DNA from: Erysipelotrichaceae bacterium | GTDB taxonomy: Bacteria > Bacillota_I > Bacilli_A > Erysipelotrichales > Coprobacillaceae | Length of the DNA stretch: 11,725 nt | Assembly: GCA_021200395.1 (NCBI GenBank) | Contig: JAJQGQ010000100.1 | Coordinates: forward strand, 1-11,725 | Direction: 5' to 3' | In this document: one piece after another, positions 1 to 7,001 of the stretch | Layout: every line of letters begins with the position of its first letter | Position numbering within the stretch: position 1 is the stretch's first letter | Translations under genes and position numbers: made by a program | The notes under the pieces: model-generated | What the model was told of the DNA's origin: nothing | Seen by the model: the letters and a program-made list of their open reading frames with translations, nothing else | Databases searched by the model: none

Positions 1-1
1 A

Positions 2-29
2 TTAACATGATTATAAAAAATGCTATAAT
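2..29 (+). promoter_or_regulatory. Promoter of the aldo/keto reductase gene
   Basis: A TTAACA -35 element (2-7), a 16-base spacer and a perfect TATAAT -10 (24-29) preceded by TGC, i.e. an extended -10. The expected transcription start is near 34-37, which puts the Shine-Dalgarno sequence at the 5' end of the message. This is read directly from sequence; promoter activity is inferred. Confidence 0.7.
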
Positions 30-47
30 ACAGATGAGGTGAATAAG

Positions 48-1163
48 ATGGAAAAAAGATTAATGGAAAATTTAGGTATTACAAATTCATTATTAGGATT
101 TGGATGCATGCGTTTTCCTACAAACGATGATGGAAGTATCAATGAAAAAGAAGCAGAAAAAATGATAGATACAGCTATTAAGAATGGTGTAACATATATT
201 GATACTGCTTATCCATATCATAATGGTGATAGTGAACCATTTATTGGTAGAGTATTAAATAAGTATGATAGAAATCAATATACTTTAGCTACTAAACTTC
301 CTATATGGAATGTGAATAGTCAAGAAGATGTAAGAAAGATTTTTGAAGAACAATTGCAAAGATTGGATAAGAATTATGTAGACTTTTATTTGATTCATGC
401 TTTGGATAAGGATAGATGGCAAAAAGTATTAGATTATCATGTTTTAGATGTATGTGAAGAATTAAGAAATGAAGGAAAGATCAAGTATATTGGTTTTAGT
501 TTTCATGATGAGTATGAAGTGTTTGAGAATATTATTACTTCTTATTCATGGGATTTTTGTCAATTACAGATTAATTATATGGATATGCATATTCAGGCTG
601 GACAAAGAGGTATTGATTTATTAACAAAGTTAGGTATTCCTTTAGTCGTTATGGAACCAATTAAAGGTGGTAGTTTAGCGAATCTTCCTGACGATGTGAC
701 AAAAATGTTTAAAGACTATGATGATTCTAAGTCTTTAGCATCTTGGGCTTTAAGATATGTAGGCACATTACCATGTGTGAAAGTGATATTGAGTGGTATG
801 TCAACATTGGATCAAGTACAGGATAATTTGGATACCTTTAATCATTATACAAATTTGAATGATGATGAATTAAAAGTGATTGAGAGAGTTGCTGATACTT
901 TACATAAACGTACGCAAAATGGCTGTACTGGATGCAGTTATTGTATGCCTTGTCCTTTTGGAGTAGATATTCCTACAAATTTTAAGTATTGGAATAATTA
1001 TTATATTTATGGTGAAGATAAGTTTAAAGATAGATATGCAAGTATGAAAGATGATGCTAAAGCAAGTCATTGTCAAAAGTGTGGAAAATGTGAACGTATG
1101 TGTCCTCAACATATTTCTATTCGTGATGATTTAGTAAGAGTGAATCAAGATTTAAGTAAATAA
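48..1163 (+). CDS. Aldo/keto reductase with C-terminal 2x[4Fe-4S] ferredoxin-like domain
   Basis: A 371-aa cytoplasmic oxidoreductase of the COG1453-type aldo/keto reductase family. The first ~285 residues form the AKR TIM barrel, with the usual tetrad visible: D52 and Y57 in the DTAYPYHNGDSE stretch, K83 in ATKLP and H117 in YLIHALD. The tail carries two cysteine clusters, C293/C296/C299/C302 followed by Pro, and C342/C345/C348/C352 followed by Pro, the pattern of a 2[4Fe-4S] ferredoxin. The family is therefore expected to couple a carbonyl or similar reduction to ferredoxin-type electron transfer, but no substrate is established from sequence. I chose ATG 48 because GAGGTG (36-41) lies 6 bases upstream. 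An in-frame GTG at 39 lies inside that Shine-Dalgarno sequence and is unlikely to be used. The gene is monocistronic, with its own promoter and a shared convergent terminator. Confidence 0.9.
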   Translation: MEKRLMENLGITNSLLGFGCMRFPTNDDGSINEKEAEKMIDTAIKNGVTYIDTAYPYHNGDSEPFIGRVLNKYDRNQYTLATKLPIWNVNSQEDVRKIFEEQLQRLDKNYVDFYLIHALDKDRWQKVLDYHVLDVCEELRNEGKIKYIGFSFHDEYEVFENIITSYSWDFCQLQINYMDMHIQAGQRGIDLLTKLGIPLVVMEPIKGGSLANLPDDVTKMFKDYDDSKSLASWALRYVGTLPCVKVILSGMSTLDQVQDNLDTFNHYTNLNDDELKVIERVADTLHKRTQNGCTGCSYCMPCPFGVDIPTNFKYWNNYYIYGEDKFKDRYASMKDDAKASHCQKCGKCERMCPQHISIRDDLVRVNQDLSK

Positions 1164-1164
1164 A

Positions 1165-1187
1165 AAGGCCGAGAGAAATCTCGGCTT
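1165..1187. terminator. Bidirectional intrinsic terminator between convergent genes
   Basis: A 7-bp perfect stem, GCCGAGA (168-174 of the 1100s) with TCTCGGC (1179-1185), closes a GAAA tetraloop. On the minus strand it is followed by a run of five T, so it best serves the DUF554 gene, whose stop codon (1186-1188) abuts the stem. On the plus strand only a weak T tract follows. Confidence 0.8.
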
Positions 1188-1887
1188 AAATCATACAGTA
1201 AAGGCCAACTAGTGGCATAACAATAATGAGTGCAGGCACTAAATTAATAGCATTAAGTTTTATGATCTTGGCCACATTAAGACCTGTAATAATAGTTAAA
1301 ACACCACCACAAGCTTTAAAATCAGCAATCATGATATCTGTTAAATAAGGTGAAATGATTTGGGCTAAAAAGAAACAACCCATTAATATAACAAATTGAG
1401 GCACACAAATTAAAGATTGAGCATAACCTAAAGCAGCTCCAAATAATACAGCGCTAAAGAAATCTAGTACTGCTTTTGACATTAAAACGGAAGAATCTCC
1501 AGTCATACCTTCACTTAATGCACCAAACAGCCCCATACCACTCATTGAAAACATCAATACAACAAGTAAATAAAGTTCCATATAATCATTATAATTACCT
1601 TCGATATGAAAAGGTAATTTTTTTAATATAGCAGAAAAAGCTTTAGAAACATGAATATTAATATGTAATAACTCTCCAATCACAAAACCACATATAACAG
1701 CCATAATAACCATAGACATTGTTTGCACACCAATCAAAGACATGATACCAATACAAACCGAACAAACACCAAAAACTTTAGGTAATTCACCTAATAAATA
1801 TTTTGGTATAAACTTCTTAACACTTGCTCCTATAATTGTTCCAATTAAAACAGCTCCTACATCAGTTAATATACCTATAGGCACCAC
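1186..1887 (-). CDS. DUF554 family integral membrane protein (YdfK-like)
   Basis: A 233-aa, very hydrophobic protein with about six or seven predicted membrane spans and no signal peptide. The family signature is recognisable in the GLFGALSEGMTGDSSVLMSKAVLDF segment (about residues 110-135) and in the C-terminal ACGGVLTIITGLNVAKI segment. Length fits DUF554 (about 225-240 aa). The function of the family is not established; transport is only a guess. The open frame extends to 1932. The only good Shine-Dalgarno sequence (AGGAG, minus strand 1899-1895) sits 7 bases before a GTG at 1887 and 10 before a second GTG at 1884, so a GTG start is most likely and gives the family-typical MVPIG.. or MPIG.. 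N-terminus. The gene is divergent from the DUF7916-like gene and its stop codon abuts the terminator shared with the aldo/keto reductase. Confidence 0.85.
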   Translation of the reverse strand: MVPIGILTDVGAVLIGTIIGASVKKFIPKYLLGELPKVFGVCSVCIGIMSLIGVQTMSMVIMAVICGFVIGELLHINIHVSKAFSAILKKLPFHIEGNYNDYMELYLLVVLMFSMSGMGLFGALSEGMTGDSSVLMSKAVLDFFSAVLFGAALGYAQSLICVPQFVILMGCFFLAQIISPYLTDIMIADFKACGGVLTIITGLNVAKIIKLNAINLVPALIIVMPLVGLYCMI

Positions 1888-1965
1888 AATCACTCTCCTC
1901 ATTATTATTACTATAACAAATTTTTGTTTCATTATAAAGACATTATTTCAGATTAAACCTATTAA

Positions 1966-1986
1966 TGATATAATATATTTAGGAGG
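1966..1986 (+). promoter_or_regulatory. Extended -10 promoter fused to the Shine-Dalgarno of the DUF7916-like gene
   Basis: TGA followed by a perfect TATAAT (1969-1974), then 6 bases, then AGGAGG (1981-1986). No good -35 is visible at 16-18 bases (best is TTTCAG/TTCAGA), so an extended -10 promoter is inferred. The predicted start at +7 after the box is base 1981, the first base of the Shine-Dalgarno sequence. Confidence 0.6.
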
Positions 1987-1993
1987 TTTTAAC

Positions 1994-2887
1994 ATGAAAA
2001 GATTACTCAATTGTACTGCAAGTGAAATGAAGAATTTAACAAAAGACGAATTAAAACAAGCAATTTTAGCTAGCGAAGGTAGAACAATCATGACGGAAAC
2101 GGTTGTATCTCTTCAACCATTATTAAATGATGTAACTAATGCTGAATTGGCCGTTGCTTTTGGTAGTGATATGGTGTTGTTAAATGTATTTGATTGTGAC
2201 AATCCACATATCAATGGTTTACCTGATAGTGATAATCCTGTTCGTTTATTGAAGGATTTGATTGGTAGACCAGTAGGTTGTAATTTGGAACCAATCGATG
2301 ATGATGTTGAAATGATGGAAAGTAGACAAGAGATATCTCATGGTAGACATGCGACGAAGGAAACGTTTATGAAAGCTAAGGAGTTAGGTTTTGATTTTAT
2401 TTGTTTAACAGGGAATCCTGGTACTGGTGTTAGTAATGCATCTATTGAAAAAGCTATTGCAACAGCTAAAGAATATTTTGGAGGTTTGATTATTGCAGGA
2501 AAGATGCATTCAGCTGGGGTTGATGAACCATTAGTAGATTTAGTAAGTATTGAAAGATTTATTGATGCAGGGGCTGATATTATATTAATGCCTGCTGTTT
2601 ATACAGTTCCAGGATTAAGTGAAGAAACGGTCACAAAAGCTTGTCAATTGATTAAATCTAAAGGAGCTTTATCATTAAGTGCTATTGGTACTTCACAAGA
2701 AGGTAGTGATGAAGATACTATTCGTATGATTGCTTTAACAAATAAACGTTGTGGTATAGATATTCAACATATTGGTGATGCGGGTTGGTGTGGTATTGCC
2801 TTACCTGAAAATATTATGGCCTTATCTATTGCGATAAGAGGAAAACGTTGGACTTATCATAAGATTGCTTCATCTGTTAATAGATAA
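1994..2887 (+). CDS. DUF7916-type conserved protein (TIM-barrel-like, often misnamed HAD hydrolase)
   Basis: A 297-aa soluble protein. The N-terminal block with ASEGRTIMTETVV (about residues 26-38), AFGSDMVLLNVFDCDNP (about 55-71) and repeated beta-strand/Gly motifs such as FICLTGNPGTG (about 135-145), LIIAGKMHSAG (about 165-175) and DIILMPAVYTVPG (about 195-207) resembles the family now called DUF7916. In databases it is often labelled 'haloacid dehalogenase-like' or 'PEP phosphonomutase-like'. The alternation of strands and helices suggests a (beta/alpha)8 barrel. I see no HAD DxDxT motif, so the hydrolase label would be wrong. Catalytic residues are unknown. ATG 1994 is well supported by AGGAGG 8 bases upstream. 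The frame stays open back to 1742, but that part overlaps the opposite gene and lacks family character. Family recognition is from memory and not verified here. Confidence 0.75.
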   Translation: MKRLLNCTASEMKNLTKDELKQAILASEGRTIMTETVVSLQPLLNDVTNAELAVAFGSDMVLLNVFDCDNPHINGLPDSDNPVRLLKDLIGRPVGCNLEPIDDDVEMMESRQEISHGRHATKETFMKAKELGFDFICLTGNPGTGVSNASIEKAIATAKEYFGGLIIAGKMHSAGVDEPLVDLVSIERFIDAGADIILMPAVYTVPGLSEETVTKACQLIKSKGALSLSAIGTSQEGSDEDTIRMIALTNKRCGIDIQHIGDAGWCGIALPENIMALSIAIRGKRWTYHKIASSVNR

Positions 2888-2888
2888 T

Positions 2889-2914
2889 AAGACTGGAATT
2901 TTCATTCCAGTTTT
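2889..2914. terminator. Bidirectional intrinsic terminator
   Basis: An 8-bp perfect stem ACTGGAAT (2892-2899) / ATTCCAGT (2904-2911) with a TTTC loop, extendable by weak A-T pairs and followed by a T run on the plus strand. It ends the DUF7916-like gene (stop 2885-2887). It also lies directly behind the alpha-galactosidase stop codon (2913-2915) on the minus strand. Confidence 0.85.
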
Positions 2915-5123
2915 AATTTGCCTTTAAAACATATATTCGCGAAACAAAATCACCTTCATCATTATGATCACTACTAGAACTATCGCTTGTGATTAAACCA
3001 ACATTCATGAGTTCATCACCATAAAAATTTTGATCTAATAATGATACATGATATGAATAATTTTTATTTAAACCTAATAATTTGATTCTTCGATAACCAA
3101 CATTAATTTCTTGTAGAGTACGATAATAACCAACTAATGCTTGAGATTTATCCTTTGATACTACCATCCATATTGTTTCATTATCTTCAAAAGGACTTTT
3201 TAGACGGTAAAATGTTCCAAATTGAATTAATCTTCGATATGCTTTCATAAATTCAACTTGTTGTTTTACCATATTTTGTTTATCAATTGATAATTTTGTG
3301 ATATCTAATTCATAACCAAAAGACCCAAAATAAGCTACGTGAGCTCTTGTATCAAGTGTTGTATTTCTACATATTTGATGATTTGGAACGGCAGATACAT
3401 GTGAGCCCATTGAAGATAAAGGGTAAACAAAAGATGTACCATATTGAATCTTTAATCTTTCGATAGCGTCTGTATTATCGCTTGTCCAGCATTGTGGTGC
3501 ATAATACAACATACCTGGATCAAATCTTGCTCCACCACTTGAACATGATTCAAATAAAATATTTGGAAACTTTTTAGTAAGTTTGTCATATAAATGATAA
3601 ACACCTAATATATATTCATGCATTACTTTACCTTGCTCATGAGAATTATGACATGAAGAATAAACTTCGCTCATACATCGATTCATATCCCATTTAATAT
3701 AATCAATATGAGATTCTTCAATAACTTTAGATATCATTTTATAAATATATTGTACAACCTCATCGTTAGAAAAATCTAACACATACTGATTTCTACCATG
3801 ACTACTATGTCTTTGTGGTGTTTCTAAAGTATATTCAGGATGCTCTCTATATAAATCAGAATCCTTATTCACCATTTCTAACTCTACCCATAAACCAAAC
3901 TTCATGCCTAAATCATTGATTTTTCTAGATAAACCACTAATACCACTAGGTATTTTATTTAAATTAGGATACCAATCACCTAATCCTCTATGATCATCGT
4001 TTCTTTTGCCAAACCACCCATCGTCCAATACAAATAATTCAATACCTAATTCCTTAGCCTTTTTAGCAATCTCTAATATCTTATCTTCATCAAAATCAAA
4101 ATAAGTAGCTTCCCAATTATTTATTAATATTGGTCTTTCTAAATCTCTATATTTGCCTCTGCATAATCTTTCTTGATATAAGCTATGATATGTTTGTGAC
4201 ATACCATTCAAACCATTATCACTATAAACTATAACAACTTCAGGTGTCTGAAAATCTTCATTCTTATTTAATTCTAAGCCAAAACAATGAGGATGAATAC
4301 CCATAGATACTCTCGATACATTATACGTATCCACATCCACCTGAGCTAAAAAATTCCCACTATAAACCAAACTAAATCCTAAAACTTCACCTTGATATTC
4401 ATCACAATGCTCTCTTTTTAAAGCAATAAATGGATTAAAAGCATTACTAGAACAACCTCTTAAAGAATAAATAGATTGAATACCGTGCTCTAATTTCCTA
4501 TTTTTAACATATCTTTCTCTAGCCCATGCACCTGTTAATTCAATCATTTCGTAATCTTTATCAGGTAAATCTAAAGACATACTCATGATTTGATTAATGA
4601 CTATTTTTTGTTTTCCATTATTTTTAATATAAGCATTCCTTGTGATAACGTTTCTGTTTTCATAAATGGTATAACTTAATATAAGATATGTTTCAATAAC
4701 ATCATCATATAGTGTTATTTTTAATGTTGTAGATTCATTGTTATCTTCTACATAAGTAGCAGGGAGGTTTTCTAATGAAGGTTTACCTTTGATGATTTCA
4801 TGTTGTTTGTATACAAAATTAACAATATGACTACCATTTTCTAATGTGATATCAATAGCAGGATGATGCATATCACCAGTACCATATGTAGGATATTCTT
4901 GTTTAATATGATCTAATGAAAATGACGAATCATTTTCAAAAGTACACACACTCATTCCTCTAGAATATGTTTCTAACAAATAGTCATAGTTATCTTTATC
5001 TCTTATTGCTTTGCCATAATAGAGATGGCCTAATTGATTGTTCTTTAAAATTTTAAAAATATAACTTATTTCATTATTATACAGATGAAATGTTTGTGAT
5101 AATTTATGATATTTAATTGGCAT
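2913..5123 (-). CDS. aga: Alpha-galactosidase, GH36 family (AgaA/RafA type)
   Basis: A 736-aa intracellular enzyme (no signal peptide) that should release terminal alpha-1,6-galactose from melibiose, raffinose-type oligosaccharides or galactomannan fragments. The layout is typical of GH36: an N-terminal beta-sandwich (about 1-325), a catalytic TIM barrel (about 330-640) and a C-terminal beta domain. Signature residues are all present: NNWEATYFDF (W337), LDDGWFG (D367, D368), the nucleophile D479 in YIKWDMNR, the CSSGG motif (about 527-531) and the acid/base D549 in CWTSDNTDA. Nucleophile and acid/base positions are nearly identical to those I recall for Geobacillus AgaA. Full length is intact. 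Start ATG 5123 follows AAGGAGA with 7 bases spacing. No transporter or other galactoside genes lie nearby except an RpiR-type regulator two genes upstream. Its promoter is weak or unclear. Confidence 0.96.
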   Translation of the reverse strand: MPIKYHKLSQTFHLYNNEISYIFKILKNNQLGHLYYGKAIRDKDNYDYLLETYSRGMSVCTFENDSSFSLDHIKQEYPTYGTGDMHHPAIDITLENGSHIVNFVYKQHEIIKGKPSLENLPATYVEDNNESTTLKITLYDDVIETYLILSYTIYENRNVITRNAYIKNNGKQKIVINQIMSMSLDLPDKDYEMIELTGAWARERYVKNRKLEHGIQSIYSLRGCSSNAFNPFIALKREHCDEYQGEVLGFSLVYSGNFLAQVDVDTYNVSRVSMGIHPHCFGLELNKNEDFQTPEVVIVYSDNGLNGMSQTYHSLYQERLCRGKYRDLERPILINNWEATYFDFDEDKILEIAKKAKELGIELFVLDDGWFGKRNDDHRGLGDWYPNLNKIPSGISGLSRKINDLGMKFGLWVELEMVNKDSDLYREHPEYTLETPQRHSSHGRNQYVLDFSNDEVVQYIYKMISKVIEESHIDYIKWDMNRCMSEVYSSCHNSHEQGKVMHEYILGVYHLYDKLTKKFPNILFESCSSGGARFDPGMLYYAPQCWTSDNTDAIERLKIQYGTSFVYPLSSMGSHVSAVPNHQICRNTTLDTRAHVAYFGSFGYELDITKLSIDKQNMVKQQVEFMKAYRRLIQFGTFYRLKSPFEDNETIWMVVSKDKSQALVGYYRTLQEINVGYRRIKLLGLNKNYSYHVSLLDQNFYGDELMNVGLITSDSSSSDHNDEGDFVSRIYVLKAN

Positions 5124-5151
5124 AAGTCGTTCTCCTTTTTCTTGCTATTAG

Positions 5152-5157
5152 TTTATA
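5152..5157 (-). promoter_or_regulatory. Possible -10 box for the alpha-galactosidase gene
   Basis: A TATAAA hexamer on the minus strand about 14 bases before the AAGGAGA Shine-Dalgarno sequence. No convincing -35 (TCTTTA at 17 bases) and no clear cre or operator is seen in the 5124-5190 gap, so the assignment is tentative. Confidence 0.35.
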
Positions 5158-5187
5158 CTATTTTGGTTTTGTAATAAAGATAGAAAA

Positions 5188-5211
5188 TAAAAAAGATGTG
5201 GCTTCACATCT
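5188..5211 (-). terminator. Intrinsic terminator of the TauE/SafE permease gene
   Basis: Minus-strand hairpin with a 7-bp stem AGATGTG (5194-5200) / CACATCT (5205-5211) and a 4-base loop, followed on the minus strand by six T (5193-5188). The permease stop codon (5210-5212) overlaps the stem base. Confidence 0.85.
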
Positions 5212-5935
5212 AAATAATAGTCGTAACAACATTAATCAATCCACTTAATCCTATCACAACATATGTAATTTTCTTTACAAGATTAGGGTTAAGTTTATCA
5301 ACAATCATATTAGCTACTTTCATACCTATCAAAATAGCTACCATACCTACTAATATATAAGGAATATGTGATGGTAATATGATTTGATTGATAATTCTAA
5401 ATACTGTATTATAAGCAGTTGTAATCATAAAGAAACATTGAATTGTTCCTAAATAAGCCTTTTGATTTTTTATTCTAGAGAGGAAATAAATAACCATTAA
5501 AGGGCCACCAATGCCAAATAAGCCATCACATACTCCAGAAATTGCAATAAATATAATAGCTATAACACCTTTAACTTCAAACTCATTCTTGTTGAAGAAT
5601 AAGAAATATATTGATAAAACGATAAGAAATAAACCTAAAATGATTTTCATTAATTCTTGATCGACACTTTTAGAAAATACAATAGATATACTACTAACAG
5701 CAATATAGAAAATAGCTGGTAAAATAATACTTTTAAAATTAATATATTTATGATAACGAATAACCATAGCTGTAGACAATACAACACATATAGAACTTGA
5801 TATAGCAGCACTTTGTGTAACATTAAATAATAGTGGTATAAATATCATCATAATGATACCTGCACCAAAACCAGTAACACCTTGAACAATTCCTGCAACA
5901 ATTGCAGGTATAAAAATAAGATAAATGATTTCCAT
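5210..5935 (-). CDS. TauE/SafE family membrane permease
   Basis: A 241-aa integral membrane protein with about seven or eight hydrophobic spans, matching the PF01925 sulfite/organosulfur/organic-anion exporter family in length and layout. The two duplicated family motifs are visible: GVTGFGAG near residues 19-26 and GLFGIGGP near 138-145. Family members export or import small anions such as sulfite, sulfoacetate or carboxylates; the substrate cannot be read from sequence. I start it at ATG 5935 because AGGAGGA (minus strand 5948-5942) lies 6 bases upstream. The frame remains open to 6016, but that extension would run into the upstream hairpin. It lies downstream of an RpiR-type regulator, separated by a terminator and by its own probable promoter, so it is likely an independent unit. 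Confidence 0.88.
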   Translation of the reverse strand: MEIIYLIFIPAIVAGIVQGVTGFGAGIIMMIFIPLLFNVTQSAAISSSICVVLSTAMVIRYHKYINFKSIILPAIFYIAVSSISIVFSKSVDQELMKIILGLFLIVLSIYFLFFNKNEFEVKGVIAIIFIAISGVCDGLFGIGGPLMVIYFLSRIKNQKAYLGTIQCFFMITTAYNTVFRIINQIILPSHIPYILVGMVAILIGMKVANMIVDKLNPNLVKKITYVVIGLSGLINVVTTII

Positions 5936-5954
5936 ATTTCTTCCTCCTGAAAAT

Positions 5955-5983
5955 AATGTAACAAACACATTTTTTTGAAACAA
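5955..5983 (-). promoter_or_regulatory. Probable promoter of the TauE/SafE gene
   Basis: On the minus strand TTGTTT (5983-5978), a 17-base spacer ending in TGT, and TACATT (5960-5955). Six bases separate the -10 from the AGGAGGA Shine-Dalgarno sequence. The boxes are imperfect (3/6 and 4/6 matches), so this is a moderate call. Confidence 0.5.
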
Positions 5984-5995
5984 TATTTTGAGGAT

Positions 5996-6056
5996 ATTAA
6001 AAAACAACGTTTTCAAAAGATATTTTTGAAAATATCATTTTTTGAAAACGTTGTTT
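5996..6056 (-). terminator. Long nested inverted repeat acting as terminator of the RpiR-type gene
   Basis: A perfect 17-bp inverted repeat (6002-6018 with 6040-6056) encloses a second perfect 8-bp one (6019-6026 with 6029-6036). Only a 2-base loop and a 3-base bulge (6037-6039) interrupt the 25-bp stem. On the minus strand the arm runs into a T run, so it can terminate the regulator transcript, whose TGA stop (6056-6058) overlaps the outer arm. Its size is well above the other terminators here. The flank TTGAAA-6-TTTCAA (6042-6059) is itself an operator-like dyad. Confidence 0.75.
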
Positions 6057-6937
6057 CAATCTTCTATCATAACTTCATTTGTTGCTTTCCTTAAAGGTTC
6101 ATAAATTTTGGCTACTTCTCGTTTGTGCTTTAGATTTTCTTCAAAATTTCCTTGGAAATAACAACTATATAACATATCTAAAATAAGCATAGTTGAAATA
6201 AATGTTGAATATGTGGCAATATTTGTATAGAGTTTTTCTCTTGTGGTCATTGGTAAAACAACATCAGCTTTTTTCTTTATTTCATTTTCACCAACACTAG
6301 TGATTAAGATAAGCTTTGATTTCGACTTAGCAACATTATCGATATATCTAATGGTTCTAGGTGTCGTACCTGTATATGTTATGATAATAAAACAATCCTG
6401 ATCTAAGGTATTATAAGAATAATAAAATTGTTCATTAAAATTATCAGAAACAATAACGTTTTTGCCTATACGATTCATTCGATCTGCAAAGACTTTACCT
6501 GCATTAAATGCCTGACCAATTGATAATACGTAAATATTTTGAGAATTTTTCATAATTTTTACAGCTTCAATATAATCATAATAATTCACTAATGACATAG
6601 TATCTTTAGCTGTTTCTTGATAAAGTTCACTGATACTATTTATAACTCTTGCTAGATTATCATCTTTATTAAAAGGAAAATTGGCATCTATTTTATCAAA
6701 ATGAGCATTTTCATAGGCAATTTCTTCTAGATATTTTTCTTTAAAATCATTATAGCCATCAAATCCAAGTTTATTGCACAGTCTTACAACGGCTGACGTA
6801 GATGTATAAGACATTTTAGCCAGTTCCCTAACTGATATATCTTTGATATTATCTTGGAGTTCTATTAATTGATTGGCAACAGCTTTTTCAGCATTGGAGA
6901 AATTATTATTATTTGTAAGAGCATCACTTATTAACAT
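6056..6937 (-). CDS. MurR/RpiR family transcriptional regulator with SIS domain
   Basis: A 293-aa DNA-binding regulator. Residues 1-75 form the RpiR-type helix-turn-helix, with the typical FSNAEKAVANQLI, ISVRELAKMSYTSTSAVVRLCNKLGFDGYNDFK sequence. Residues about 115-260 form a SIS (sugar isomerase) fold that in this family binds phosphorylated sugars; VLSIGQAFNAGKVFADRM and IITYTGTTPRTI are the phosphosugar-binding segments. It probably senses a sugar phosphate, with nearby candidates being the TauE/SafE permease and the alpha-galactosidase downstream; this is inference. ATG 6937 is chosen because GAGGTG (minus 6949-6944) lies 6 bases before it. The in-frame GTG at 6946 is part of that Shine-Dalgarno sequence. 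Its stop is embedded in a long inverted repeat. Confidence 0.9.
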   Translation of the reverse strand: MLISDALTNNNNFSNAEKAVANQLIELQDNIKDISVRELAKMSYTSTSAVVRLCNKLGFDGYNDFKEKYLEEIAYENAHFDKIDANFPFNKDDNLARVINSISELYQETAKDTMSLVNYYDYIEAVKIMKNSQNIYVLSIGQAFNAGKVFADRMNRIGKNVIVSDNFNEQFYYSYNTLDQDCFIIITYTGTTPRTIRYIDNVAKSKSKLILITSVGENEIKKKADVVLPMTTREKLYTNIATYSTFISTMLILDMLYSCYFQGNFEENLKHKREVAKIYEPLRKATNEVMIED

Positions 6938-6955
6938 GTTTGTCACCTCAATCTT

Positions 6956-6961
6956 ATTTTA
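6956..6961 (-). promoter_or_regulatory. -10 box of the RpiR-type regulator gene
   Basis: TAAAAT on the minus strand, exactly 6 bases before the GAGGTG Shine-Dalgarno sequence. The -35 region falls on the T-rich tail of the rubrerythrin terminator (TTTTTT/CTTTTT), so no canonical -35 is present. Confidence 0.45.
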
Positions 6962-6977
6962 CACTAAAAATGGCGAT

Positions 6978-7001
6978 AAAAAAGGCAATTTTCATTGCCT
7001 T
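6978..7001 (-). terminator. Intrinsic terminator of the perR-rbr operon
   Basis: An 8-bp perfect stem AAGGCAAT (6982-6989) / ATTGCCTT (6994-7001) with a 4-base loop, followed by six T on the minus strand. The rubrerythrin stop codon (7000-7002) lies in the stem. Confidence 0.9.

Noticed and set aside
39..41. GTG start for the aldo/keto reductase (similar GTG starts at 6946 for rpiR and 8015 for perR)
   Set aside because: Each GTG is part of or overlaps the Shine-Dalgarno sequence serving an ATG 6-8 bases further on.
1742..1993. 84-residue N-terminal extension of the DUF7916-like gene
   Set aside because: It lies antisense to the DUF554 gene, spans the promoter, and the AGGAGG-supported ATG 1994 gives the natural protein start.
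6043..6058. Catabolite-responsive (cre) site in the long inverted repeat
   Set aside because: The first 8 bases fit TGWAANCG, but the terminal CA does not, and its position at a gene end is unsuitable.
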